This document shows positions 1 to 6,941 of a stretch of DNA of 8,857 nt, one piece after another. A model generated the notes under the pieces. That model was not told where the DNA came from, made no database searches, and was given only the letters and a program-made list of their open reading frames with translations. The translations under genes and the position numbers were made by a program. Origin of the DNA: Treponema sp. (GTDB taxonomy: Bacteria; Spirochaetota; Spirochaetia; Treponematales; Breznakiellaceae); assembly GCA_031271075.1 (NCBI GenBank), contig JAISWN010000062.1:1-8857 (forward strand), read 5' to 3'. Positions within the stretch are counted from its first letter, which is position 1. Each line of letters begins with the position of its first letter.

Positions 1-602
1 AGTTCGTCGAGGCCGGATCGGGCGCCCCAGATTGCCCCGGCTTCCAGGCCCGCGTCCCGGAGTATCCGCAGAAGCCGGTCAAGGACAGAATCGTCGAAAC
101 CGTCCAGGGCCGACGCGCCCAGAAGGTTCACCCGTTTCTTCTGTCTCTTTACCCGGGAATCCAGAAAACGGTTTGCCAGGGCCAGGTAGGCTTCTTTCTG
201 CCCCTGATCGTAGTAGGCAAACCCGGCGGCGGGAAATCCCAGGGTGGGGATACCCAGGCGTTTTTCCGCCAGGGCGGCGAAACCCTGAAAGTCAAAGCCG
301 ATGAGGGTGGGGACAGGGCTTCCCACAACCGCCGCGAAAGGCGCGGGACTGTCTTTAAGCGCCGCCTCCATCTTGTCCAGGAGTTTTTCATCGTCCCCCA
401 GGATAGCGTCCATCTCCCGCAGGCCCGAGCAAAAGACAGGGCTCCTGCTCCCGAACCACCGGGGTTCGTCATAGCCCGTGTAGGTACCGGTACAGCCTGA
501 TGCGTCGTGGAGAATCGTCAGGGCTCCCAAATCATGGAGCGCCGAGGCAATGCCGGAGTAATCGGGTGAAAGAGGCGGAAGGCTGAGCAAAATACGGGAC
601 AT
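1..602 (-). CDS. Nitrogenase component-1-like subunit (NifK/NifE-like), 3' part beyond window
   Basis: Open frame from ATG at 602 to the window edge without a stop (about 200 residues visible); it starts MSRILLSLPPLSPDYSG. The segment HDASGCTGTYTGYDEPRWFG followed by VFCSGLREMDAILGDDEKL is the N-terminal pattern of nitrogenase component 1 proteins, with a P-cluster-type Cys at 37 and a second Cys at about 58, followed by the (G)D-E-K-L element. The next Rossmann segment reads VVGSPVPTLIGFDFQG; NifK has a third cluster Cys at this place (ST-C-xxxxIGDD), here Ser/Pro. GGAGGG at 612-607 lies 4 nt before the ATG and overlaps the upstream stop, so translation is probably coupled to the NifD-like gene 9 bp upstream. 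By family it should pair with that subunit to form a heteromeric electron-accepting reductase fed by the NifH-like protein. Which substrate is reduced cannot be read from the sequence. Confidence 0.82.
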   Translation of the reverse strand, partial: MSRILLSLPPLSPDYSGIASALHDLGALTILHDASGCTGTYTGYDEPRWFGSRSPVFCSGLREMDAILGDDEKLLDKMEAALKDSPAPFAAVVGSPVPTLIGFDFQGFAALAEKRLGIPTLGFPAAGFAYYDQGQKEAYLALANRFLDSRVKRQKKRVNLLGASALDGFDDSVLDRLLRILRDAGLEAGAIWGARSGLDE

Positions 603-611
603 AGTACCCTC

Positions 612-2000
612 CTAAATTACCAGGCCGTAAGCCTTTACCTGGTCCTGCAAGGTGTATCTTTCCCCCTCAAGGCTTTTGAGCGTTTCTTTCAGTACCAGGG
701 AATAACCTTCAAAGCCGTAACGGCCTTCGTCAAAGGCCAGGGGAACCGTTACGGGGGAAGCGGTGGCGTAAGCCGCCTCAAAGCCGATGGAAATATCCGC
801 CAGGGCCGGGGAGGGGCGTTTCCCGTATTTCTTCGCGTGGTTCGGATTGGCGATGATAATGTCGCCTTTTAAGCTGCGGAGCTTCCCGAAGGCGGCCTTC
901 TCAAATTCCGGAAGCTGGCTTGCGTAGATCCTGTTTACCTTAAGCCCCGCCTGTACCAGGGCCAGGGCCAGGCTGAAAGGGGCGCAGGTAGCGGTCGCGT
1001 CAAGGGCAATCCGGGCGTCTCCAAGAACGGAACGGAGTTCCTTTTCCAATCCTTCACACTCCGCCATAGGCCCCTCAAAATACCCTTCCAGCCCAGCCTC
1101 TTTTCCGCTTTGGAAAAAGACGGCCATGCTCCGGTAACGTTCCAGAAGGGCGGCCCGGTCAAAACTGACAAAGGCGGGCAGGGTGGGGATACCCGGAAAG
1201 GAACTCAGATCGCCCGCGGCGGCCTTTCCCTCGGGCCTGATGATGAGGGCGGCGCCGCTTTGGGCAAGGGAACGGAAGGATTCAAAGGTATGGCAGAAAT
1301 CAGGATGGGCAATAGGCCCCGCGCCGCAGAAAGCCAGGAAACGGGCCAGTTCCGAATCCACAGCCGGGCTTTTGAAGCAGCCTAAAAGCAGTACCTTTCC
1401 GCCCGGTTTCGGAAACGGGAAAACTTTTCCCTGGAGAGTTTCCGCCTCAGCGGCCCTCCGCCGGGAGGGAATGATCAACTCGTACATGGTTTTCTGTACT
1501 CGCAGGGGAGGGGGCAGGGGGCCGTCGAGGCTTATGGGGTTCATCCGGGCGTGCCTGACGGGTATGCCGTAATCCCCTTCCAGGCGCTCAATAAGCGGCT
1601 CATGATCGGTTCCCAAAAGATCGTCAATACAACTGGTAAAGATCATCAGGGCTTTGGGGCGCGGATTCACCCGTTCCATGATCTGCCGGATACCCTTTTC
1701 AATCTCCTCCTGGTAGGTTCCCAGGATAATCTCCCGATCTTCCAGGCAGAGATAGGCTATCCGCCGACGCTGCCCCTGTTCAATCGCCGCGATAGCGCCG
1801 TGGCGACCGCAGGCCGGGGGGCAGACAAAAAGGAGAAAGGCTTCGGGAACCATCAGGGCGGTTCGTATGACCCCCCACCCTCCGTGGGCCGGGGAACAGA
1901 AATGCAAAGTCGAGGCTAAAGCACCCTTCCCCAGGACCAGTTCAGGATTTTCCGCAAGTTCCGCCAGAACCATTTCATCGGTATAATTCATATAATTCAT
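612..2000 (-). CDS. Nitrogenase component-1-like subunit (NifD-like)
   Basis: 462 residues, somewhat shorter than NifD (about 490). N-terminal cluster-type cysteines are C35 (HFCSPAHGGWG), C60/C64 (CPPACGRHG, comparable with GPVGCGQYSW of NifD) and C124 (FTSCIDDLLGTDHE, comparable with the SxCPxxLIGDD segment). A further C208 sits in KVLLLGCFKS, which resembles the NifD Cys275 segment, but spacing makes that assignment tentative. The C-terminal GRYGFEGYSL (Y428) resembles the NifD PYHGFDGFA motif with the FeMo-cofactor His replaced by Tyr. Inference: a nitrogenase-like reductase subunit with an Fe-S cluster but probably no standard FeMo-cofactor site. The gene lies 13 bp after the NifH-like gene. 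Two starts are possible because the N-terminus repeats MNY: ATG 2000 (AGGGA 6 nt upstream) or ATG 1991 (AGGA 8 nt upstream). The family call is firm; the substrate is unknown. Confidence 0.85.
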   Translation of the reverse strand: MNYMNYTDEMVLAELAENPELVLGKGALASTLHFCSPAHGGWGVIRTALMVPEAFLLFVCPPACGRHGAIAAIEQGQRRRIAYLCLEDREIILGTYQEEIEKGIRQIMERVNPRPKALMIFTSCIDDLLGTDHEPLIERLEGDYGIPVRHARMNPISLDGPLPPPLRVQKTMYELIIPSRRRAAEAETLQGKVFPFPKPGGKVLLLGCFKSPAVDSELARFLAFCGAGPIAHPDFCHTFESFRSLAQSGAALIIRPEGKAAAGDLSSFPGIPTLPAFVSFDRAALLERYRSMAVFFQSGKEAGLEGYFEGPMAECEGLEKELRSVLGDARIALDATATCAPFSLALALVQAGLKVNRIYASQLPEFEKAAFGKLRSLKGDIIIANPNHAKKYGKRPSPALADISIGFEAAYATASPVTVPLAFDEGRYGFEGYSLVLKETLKSLEGERYTLQDQVKAYGLVI

Positions 2001-2013
2001 CCTGCGTCCCTGT

Positions 2014-2760
2014 TTACACGGTACGGATAAAAGCCGCCAGTTCCCGGTATATACGGCTCTGCTCGCTGTCGGGAAAGGCTTCCACCACGGTTTTCCCCAA
2101 AGCTTCCGCCTCTTGTACCAGGGCGGATCGGGGCACGTCCCCCACGATGGGGGCGCCGATTTCCCGGGCCGCCTTCTCCGCCAGTTCCCGTTCCCCTTCG
2201 ATATTCCTCCGGTTAAGGATGATGCCCCCCAGCCCCGCGTAGTCCCTGCCGGAAAAATTTTTGATGGCCTGGGAAATATTCGAGGCCGCGTAGAGGGACA
2301 TCATCTCCCCGGAACTGACGATAAACACCTGGTCCGCGTAGCCTTTACGCATGGGCATGGCAAAACCCCCGCAGACCACATCGCCCAGGACATCGTAGAG
2401 AACCACATCGGGCTTAAAGCGCGTATAGGCGCCCAGTTCTTCCAGTTTTTCAAAGGCGGCAATGATACCCCTGCCGGCGCAGCCGATTCCCGGAGAGGGC
2501 CCTCCCGCTTCCGCGCAGAGGATGCCGTTGAAGCCCTGGTGAACCAGATCATCCAGGGTAACCGCTTCTTTTTTCATCCGTAAGCTTTCGAGTACCGTAT
2601 TTATGCCGTGCCCGCCGGAAAGGCTCCGGGTAGAATCCGCCTTGGGATCGCAGCCTATCTGCATGACGGTGAGCCCCGAAAGGGACAGGGCCGCCGCCAG
2701 ATTGGATACGGTGGTCGATTTTCCAATACCCCCCTTTCCGTATATGGCGATTTTCTTCAT
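2014..2760 (-). CDS. NifH-like nitrogenase reductase (Fe protein homologue)
   Basis: 248 residues, slightly shorter than classical NifH (about 270-295). The P-loop GKGGIGKST is at residues 8-16 with the deviant Walker Lys9 of the MinD/NifH class. [10 protein letters not shown] (35-44) is the switch I segment. The 4Fe-4S ligands at the dimer interface are C94 (GIGCAGRGI, with the Arg equivalent to the NifH ADP-ribosylation site at R97) and C130 ([13 protein letters not shown]); YDVLGD (122-127) is switch II. By family it is a homodimeric ATP-dependent one-electron donor to a component-1 partner, here the two downstream genes. It is first in the operon, with AGGGAG at 2771-2766 placed 5 nt before the ATG and a sigma70-like promoter upstream. 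It is shorter than most NifH and lies next to non-standard D/K partners, so it belongs with nitrogenase-like reductases (group IV, as in CfbC or MarH) rather than nifH proper. It could also be the electron donor for an undescribed NFL enzyme. Confidence 0.93.
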   Translation of the reverse strand: MKKIAIYGKGGIGKSTTVSNLAAALSLSGLTVMQIGCDPKADSTRSLSGGHGINTVLESLRMKKEAVTLDDLVHQGFNGILCAEAGGPSPGIGCAGRGIIAAFEKLEELGAYTRFKPDVVLYDVLGDVVCGGFAMPMRKGYADQVFIVSSGEMMSLYAASNISQAIKNFSGRDYAGLGGIILNRRNIEGERELAEKAAREIGAPIVGDVPRSALVQEAEALGKTVVEAFPDSEQSRIYRELAAFIRTV

Positions 2761-2790
2761 CCTTGCTCCCTGTTCCGCCTTTGTTTTTAA

Positions 2791-2819
2791 AAAATAATGA
2801 GAAACCCGGAAAAGGTCAA
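2791..2819 (-). promoter_or_regulatory. Sigma70-like promoter of the nitrogenase-like operon
   Basis: On the minus strand TTGACC (2819-2814), a 17-nt spacer and TATTTT (2796-2791). This predicts a start near 2784 and a leader of about 24 nt that includes the AGGGAG ribosome-binding site. Spacing is ideal and the -35 matches at five of six positions. No sigma54 -24/-12 (GG-N10-GC) element of the nif type is evident here. Confidence 0.55.
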
Positions 2820-2820
2820 T

Positions 2821-2845
2821 ATGTTACTATAGGCTAATTATGTTA
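2821..2845. promoter_or_regulatory. Candidate shared operator between the facing -35 boxes
   Basis: The 26 AT-rich bases between the two -35 hexamers carry a direct repeat ATGTTA (2821-2826 and 2840-2845), 19 bp apart, or close to two helical turns. The surrounding bases form a wider mirror: GTCAATA (2815-2821) against TATTGAC (2844-2850). A regulator bound here could act on both operons. The regulator is not encoded in this window, and such short repeats can occur by chance. Confidence 0.3.
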
Positions 2846-2874
2846 TTGACAACAAACACCTGGCCCGGTATAGT
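2846..2874 (+). promoter_or_regulatory. Sigma70-like promoter of the importer operon
   Basis: TTGACA (2846-2851), exactly 17 nt, then TATAGT (2869-2874): six of six and five of six consensus positions. The predicted start is near 2880-2882, only about 7 nt before the likely permease start codon at 2888. A 7-bp inverted repeat, AACAAAC (2851-2857) with GTTTGTT (2876-2882), brackets the -10 region and could be an operator. Confidence 0.6.
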
Positions 2875-2887
2875 CGTTTGTTATAAG

Positions 2888-3904
2888 ATGCTAACAAAAA
2901 CTGAACAAACAAAAAAAAGGCTGATTCAAGGCCTGCTTGTCGTCTTTCTCGCGGCAAGCCTCCTGGGGGGGCTTTGCGTGGGCCGTTACCGGATCCATGT
3001 TGCCGACCTGGTAAGGGTCTTTACCGGACAGGAGGCGGAGGATGAGCTTGCCCGGCGGGTTATATTCAGCATGAGGCTTCCCCGGGTACTGCTTGCCTTT
3101 GCCGTGGGGGCCGGGCTTTCCGTTTCCGGGTTAAGCCTCCAGGCTATGTTTGGCAATCCCCTGGTAAGCTCCCACATACTTGGGATCTCCGCCTGTTCCG
3201 GCCTGGGCGCGGCTTTGGGGATACTGCTTTCGGGAAGGATACTGATCATCCAGGGCCTTGCCCTGATCTTCGGCCTTATGGGGATGGGCGCAGCCCTGCT
3301 CCTCTCCCGGCAAAAGGGGGGCGGAAGGGGTATGCTTACCCTGGTGCTATCGGGGATCATCGTGGCCGCCGTTTCCGAGGCCCTTACTTCCCTTATCAAG
3401 TATGTGGCGGATCCTGAAGAAAAACTCCCCGCCATTACCTACTGGCTTATGGGGAGTCTTTCCTCGGTGGCGGTAAAAGATCTGTACACAGGGCTCCCGG
3501 TAATCGGCATAGGGATCCTTGTACTCTGGGCCTTGAGCTGGCAGCTTAACGTAATATCCCTGAAAGACGAAGAAGCGGTCTCCCTGGGGCTTAATGTAAA
3601 GTACACCCGCCTGATTATTATTGCCGCCACCACGCTTATCTGCGCCGCGGTGGTTTCCGTCTGCGGCATTGTAAGTTTTGTGGGACTGGCGGTTCCGCAT
3701 TTTGTCAGAATGCTTCTGGGCAACGACAACCGGGATCTGGTGCCGGCGGGGGTCACCCTGGGAGGCGCTTTCCTGATAATCATTGATACCGCGGCCCGTA
3801 GCGTTTCCGCGGCGGAGATCCCCCTGTCGATACTCACCGCCGTCATCGGCGCGCCGGTTTTTGGGATACTCCTCAGGGAGACAGGAGGAAGATGGAATGA
3901 TTAA
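2888..3904 (+). CDS. FecCD/BtuC-type ABC importer permease
   Basis: 338 residues from ATG 2888. An in-frame ATG at 2840 lies upstream of the predicted promoter and adds 16 residues that do not look conserved, so I prefer 2888. It is a polytopic membrane protein of the BtuC/FhuB/FecCD family: RLPR (63-66) followed by QAMFGNPLVSSHILGISAC-like sequence, WLMGSLSS (186-193), the ATPase-coupling stretch GIVSFVGLAVPHFVR (260-274) and the C-terminal EIPLSILTAVIGAPVFGILL (310-329). About ten hydrophobic helices are expected from the family and seem present. It should form the homodimeric inner-membrane channel with the following ATPase and binding protein. Known substrates of the family are iron-siderophores, haem, cobalamin, and molybdate or tungstate (MolB); the sequence does not decide among them. 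No Shine-Dalgarno is evident before 2888, so the mRNA may be nearly leaderless. Confidence 0.92.
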   Translation: MLTKTEQTKKRLIQGLLVVFLAASLLGGLCVGRYRIHVADLVRVFTGQEAEDELARRVIFSMRLPRVLLAFAVGAGLSVSGLSLQAMFGNPLVSSHILGISACSGLGAALGILLSGRILIIQGLALIFGLMGMGAALLLSRQKGGGRGMLTLVLSGIIVAAVSEALTSLIKYVADPEEKLPAITYWLMGSLSSVAVKDLYTGLPVIGIGILVLWALSWQLNVISLKDEEAVSLGLNVKYTRLIIIAATTLICAAVVSVCGIVSFVGLAVPHFVRMLLGNDNRDLVPAGVTLGGAFLIIIDTAARSVSAAEIPLSILTAVIGAPVFGILLRETGGRWND

Positions 3905-4718
3905 AGTGGACAAGGCATCGTTTTATTATCGTAAAGACAGGGAACTCTTCCGGGATCTTTCTTTTGAACTTCCCGAAAGGGAAACCCTTGCCGTGCTGGG
4001 GGCCAACGGGGCCGGTAAAACAAGCCTGCTCCGCTGTCTCATGCGTTTTTTGAAATTCAGGAAAGGCGCCGCCTTTATCGGCGGAGTTGATTTTAATTCC
4101 ATCCGGGAAGACGAATTCTGGCGCCGGGTGAGTTACGTTCCCCAGGCGAAGGGCTGTGTCTTCGGCCATACCAGCCTTAACATGGTTGTCATGGGGAGGA
4201 GCCCGTATATCGGCATGGGAAGGAGGCCGAAACAGGCGGATCTGGATGCCGCCCTGGCGACCATGCGCTCCCTGGGGCTGGAAGGTATCGTCTCCCAACC
4301 GGTTTCCAGTTTAAGCGGCGGGGAGTTACAGATGGTGCTTATCGCCCGGGCCTTGGTCAAGGATCCGGAGATCCTCATCATGGACGAACCGGAATCAAAT
4401 CTGGATCTGCGGAATCAGCTTAAGGTACTGGAACTGATAGAAAAACTAAGGACAGAGAGAAAAATAACCATCATCGTGAATACCCATTTTCCCGGCCACG
4501 CCCTGCGTATTGCCGACCATACCCTTTTTCTGGGCAGGGAAGGATACGTATACGGAAGAACCGGGGATGTGGTTGACGAGGCGAACATCCGGAACTTCTA
4601 CGGCGTTGATTCGGTGATACTGAATGTAGACGCCCGGGAGAGCAAGGTTCCGGCGGTGGTACCCATGGGAATCAGCCAAAATAATTTTTATTGGAGGAGA
4701 TATGAAAAAGCGGTTTAA
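3897..4718 (+). CDS. ABC importer ATP-binding protein (FepC/BtuD-type)
   Basis: 273 residues. Walker A GANGAGKT (35-42), Q-loop Q83 in YVPQAKG, signature SLSGGELQ (138-145), Walker B ILIMDEPES with D163 and catalytic E164, D-loop SNLD (167-170) and H-loop His197 (NTHFPGH) are all present, so it should be an active ATPase. It energises the permease encoded immediately upstream. The start ATG at 3897 overlaps the permease stop by 8 bp and is preceded by GGAGG (3884-3888, 8 nt spacing), which indicates translational coupling; the open frame reaching further upstream lacks such a site. The C-terminal 60 residues after the nucleotide-binding domain (from about YGRTGDVV) are short, as usual in this family. 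I see no defect. Confidence 0.93.
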   Translation: MIKVDKASFYYRKDRELFRDLSFELPERETLAVLGANGAGKTSLLRCLMRFLKFRKGAAFIGGVDFNSIREDEFWRRVSYVPQAKGCVFGHTSLNMVVMGRSPYIGMGRRPKQADLDAALATMRSLGLEGIVSQPVSSLSGGELQMVLIARALVKDPEILIMDEPESNLDLRNQLKVLELIEKLRTERKITIIVNTHFPGHALRIADHTLFLGREGYVYGRTGDVVDEANIRNFYGVDSVILNVDARESKVPAVVPMGISQNNFYWRRYEKAV

Positions 4719-5883
4719 TTTTCTGCTGCCCGCGGCGCTGGCGCTGCTGGTATGTCTTACGGGAGCCTGCCGGAAGACCTCCGCCGCAAGCGGGAACACG
4801 GCGGAAGCCGCGGGTACGGCGCAGGTTGTGGCGAAGCCGGAGCCGCAGGCTGCGGCAAAGATCCTGGCGACGGACATGATAGGCCGGGAGCTTGAGGTTC
4901 CGGCAAAACCGGAGCGGGTTATTACGGATCGTATCCTGCCCTTTCCCTCGACCTATTTTGTCGCCGTCCGTTCGGGCATGGAGGAAGTGGTAGCCATGCA
5001 CCCCGCCTCAAAAAGCGCGGCGGTAAATTCCATGCTGAACATCATGGCGCCCGCGGTAGCCCGGGCAAACACGGATATTTTCAACGGGAACACTCCCAAT
5101 GTTGAAGAGATAATGAAACTAAGACCCGATCTGGTGTTTGCCTATGCCGACATGGAGGGGGCGATAGACCCCTATGAAAAGGCCGGGATAACCGCCCTGG
5201 GGATACGGGCCGCCAGCGCCGCGGGCGGGGATTCCATAGAAACCCTGCGGGGCTGGTTTAAGGTTCTTGCCTATACCGGGGGAGACAAGGAAGGCATGGA
5301 CTCGATTATCCGGGAGGGGGAAAAGGCAAAGCAGACGATTGCCCAGACCCTTGCCGCTTCATCCGGGGCAAACCCCTCGGCGGTCTTTCTCTTTTCTACC
5401 ACCGGCAACAACTTTGAAATTGCCGGGGGTAACTTTTTCAGCGAATACTGGCTGAAAAATTCGGGGGCCGAAGATCCGGCGTCCAAAGAATTCCAGGGCA
5501 GGAAGGTGGTGAACATGGAGCAACTCTACGCCTGGAATCCGGATATTATCTATATCACCAATTTTACCTCCCTGAGCCCCGAGGAGATCTACCAGAATAC
5601 CGCCCTTGGCCTTGACTGGGGTTCCCTCAAAGCGGTAAAGAACAAGCGGGTTCATAAAGTCCCCCTGGGGATCTACCGCTGGTTCCCCCCCTCCGGGGAT
5701 ACGCCCCTGATGCTCTACTGGCTGGCCCAGAAGAACCATCCGGAACTGTTTACCTATTCCTTTGAGGATGTTCTTAAAAAGTATTACCAGGAACACTACG
5801 GCTACGATCTGAACCAGGACGAGATCGCCTTCATCCTCAACCCCAACGCCGCGGCCGCGGCGGGCTACACGGTGGGGAGATGA
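4702..5883 (+). CDS. Periplasmic binding lipoprotein of the importer (COG0614/TroA-like fold)
   Basis: 393 residues. A basic n-region and hydrophobic stretch end in the lipobox LTGAC, with the lipidated Cys at 23; an Ala/Glu-rich linker to about residue 50 should tether the domain to the membrane. DMIGRELEVPAKPERVI (about 57-73) is the typical first strand pair of Fe3+-siderophore/B12/molybdate binding proteins. VEEIMKLRPDLVFA and the C-terminal IYRWFPPSGDTPLMLYWLAQKNHPELF are also typical of the class. It captures the substrate and hands it to the permease dimer. The gene overlaps the ATPase gene by 17 bp, with GGAGG at 4693-4697 before the ATG. Ligand candidates by family and context are molybdate/tungstate, a corrinoid or haem-like tetrapyrrole, or an iron chelate; context with the nitrogenase-like operon makes a metal or tetrapyrrole the best guess. 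Its end overlaps the convergent gene by 19 bp. Confidence 0.9.
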   Translation: MKKRFNFLLPAALALLVCLTGACRKTSAASGNTAEAAGTAQVVAKPEPQAAAKILATDMIGRELEVPAKPERVITDRILPFPSTYFVAVRSGMEEVVAMHPASKSAAVNSMLNIMAPAVARANTDIFNGNTPNVEEIMKLRPDLVFAYADMEGAIDPYEKAGITALGIRAASAAGGDSIETLRGWFKVLAYTGGDKEGMDSIIREGEKAKQTIAQTLAASSGANPSAVFLFSTTGNNFEIAGGNFFSEYWLKNSGAEDPASKEFQGRKVVNMEQLYAWNPDIIYITNFTSLSPEEIYQNTALGLDWGSLKAVKNKRVHKVPLGIYRWFPPSGDTPLMLYWLAQKNHPELFTYSFEDVLKKYYQEHYGYDLNQDEIAFILNPNAAAAAGYTVGR

Positions 5884-6746
5884 GAGGGGTAGCAGAAGTC
5901 GGCGAAGCGTAGCTCCCGGGTGTAGCGGTCAAACAGGCGGCGCAACGCTTCGGTATGCTCCGCCCTTTGCCGCGCCGCGGCCTGCCCCCCGCCGGGTTCG
6001 GGAGATTCCGTCCCGGCAGGGGCCTTGCTTTTTTGACCCGTCCCGGAACCGTAAAGGCAGCCCCCGGGACAGGCGTAGGCTTCCAGAACAGTATTGCTGT
6101 GGGAGTCCTGCCCCCGGAGCCAGGAAACCGTTTCGGCCAAACCCCGCTTTACCACAAATTTTTTCCCGGGAAGCAGGGCCCCCAGCGCGCCGCCGACGCT
6201 GCCGGAAGCCGCCAGGGTCAGTCCCGGACAGAAATCATCCTGTTCCGGTTTAAGGGCGGGGCAGGGGGAGAGTTCAGGATCCCCCGGGGCCGTAAAACCG
6301 GCCAGTTCCCGAATAGTTACGTTGTACCGGACCAGGTTTTCACCCTCCGGAGTAACAAATTCTTTTTCCTTCAGTTGGCAGGGGGAAAGGAAGGCAAAGT
6401 CCCCGTCCAGAAAGCGGTAAGTTCTGAGATACCGGGCGGCGCAGAGAAGCGGGCTGTATACCGGCGCCAGGCAGCAGGGATCACGCTCCCGGAGGCAGAG
6501 ATTTAAACCCGCGCAGGCGGAGCAAACGAACAGTCCTCCCGATTCTTTAAGCAGGGTAAAGTACGCCCAAAGGGTAATATCCGCGTAGGGCAATACCGGA
6601 TGAAACGATCGTACCCCCAGACGCCGGAAAAACCCCAGAACCTTATCCAGGTTTCCCAAAAGTTTAAAAGCCGCCGGAGCTATCAGCATCCGTATAGGCC
6701 GTCCCCGCCGCAAATCCCGCAGCAGGGTTTCAAGCCCTTCGCCCAT
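5865..6746 (-). CDS. [FeFe]-hydrogenase-like H-cluster domain protein, divergent
   Basis: 293 residues from ATG 6746 (GGAAGG 6 nt upstream). An in-frame ATG at 6836 would add 30 residues from repeat-like intergenic DNA and has no good ribosome-binding site. Three H-cluster motifs of [FeFe]-hydrogenase are recognisable in order. L1 is CSACAGLN (C75-N82; normally TSCCPGW), with C78 as likely ligand and Ala in place of the proton-relay Cys. L2 is SPCQLKEKE (C123; normally MPCxxKKxE). L3 is YACPGGCLYGSG (C226 and C230; normally MACPGGCxxGGG). IAPAAFKLLGN, YADIT and SGSVGGALGALL also match conserved parts of the domain. There are no N-terminal ferredoxin domains. Extra cysteines at 84, 91, 92, 102, 162 and 173 and a low-complexity insert after L3 (about 237-262) are unusual. 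It may be a sensory or otherwise non-catalytic relative (HydS-like) or a new Fe-S protein. Confidence 0.72.
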   Translation of the reverse strand: MGEGLETLLRDLRRGRPIRMLIAPAAFKLLGNLDKVLGFFRRLGVRSFHPVLPYADITLWAYFTLLKESGGLFVCSACAGLNLCLRERDPCCLAPVYSPLLCAARYLRTYRFLDGDFAFLSPCQLKEKEFVTPEGENLVRYNVTIRELAGFTAPGDPELSPCPALKPEQDDFCPGLTLAASGSVGGALGALLPGKKFVVKRGLAETVSWLRGQDSHSNTVLEAYACPGGCLYGSGTGQKSKAPAGTESPEPGGGQAAARQRAEHTEALRRLFDRYTRELRFADFCYPSHLPTV

Positions 6747-6772
6747 TTTCAACCTTCCCACGCCAGAAAAAT

Positions 6773-6889
6773 AACCACTAAGGCGAAAAAGTCGAAGAAG
6801 GAAGGCGAAAAGCAAGGAAGAAACCAGGTATTTCATCTCGTTTTCGCCTGCGAACCTTTGGTTCGATGCGCCTTGGCGGTCAAATTCAA
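6773..6889. repeat. Purine-rich 'ACCACTAAGGCG' type repeat with inverted ends
   Basis: The stretch starts AACCACTAAGGCGAAAAAG and ends CGCCTTGGCGGTCAAATT, roughly inverted copies of each other. Inside, AGGCGAAAA (6803-6811) pairs with TTTTCGCCT (6841-6849), and CGAACC-TTT-GGTTCG (6851-6865) is a perfect 6-bp hairpin. It resembles the 'CCACTAAGGCACGAAGG' sequences I recall as dispersed in several bacterial genomes; I cannot verify that here. The upstream ATG (6836) for the hydrogenase-like protein falls within it, which is one reason to reject that start. Confidence 0.4.
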
Positions 6890-6897
6890 TAATAGAG

Positions 6898-6925
6898 TTG
6901 TTCAGAAACTTCAGTTTCCGAACAA
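6898..6925. repeat. Interrupted perfect hairpin (TTGTTC/GAACAA)
   Basis: TTGTTC-A-GAAACT-TC-AGTTTC-C-GAACAA: two 6-bp stems separated by a single A/C mismatch with a 2-nt loop. It is the first of three hairpins within 105 bp. No T-run follows on either strand, so a terminator is unlikely; a REP-like or MITE-like unit fits better. Confidence 0.6.
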
Positions 6926-6941
6926 ATTCCGCTGAAAAACA

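Noticed and set aside
149..472. 107-codon minus-strand ORF inside the K-like gene
   Set aside because: It is out of frame with the open component-1-like frame running from 602 to the edge, and its product (W/R/P-rich) lacks family features.
2101..2600. Long plus-strand ORF opposite the NifH-like gene
   Set aside because: It is a shadow of GC-rich coding sequence; the minus-strand frame has all NifH motifs.
612..2760. True nitrogenase nifHDK
   Set aside because: The FeMo-cofactor His is replaced and a K-type Cys is missing; gene lengths and neighbours also differ, so nif gene symbols were not assigned.
2840..2887. Upstream ATG extending the permease by 16 residues
   Set aside because: It lies before and within the near-consensus promoter at 2846-2874, so the mRNA would not include it, and the added residues show no transporter feature.
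2761..2887. Cobalamin or molybdenum-cofactor riboswitch in front of the importer
   Set aside because: The predicted leaders are only about 7 and 24 nt, too short for either riboswitch class.
5955..6506. 183-codon plus-strand ORF opposite the hydrogenase-like gene
   Set aside because: It is Pro/Arg/Gly-rich shadow sequence with no motif, while the minus frame carries the three H-cluster motifs.
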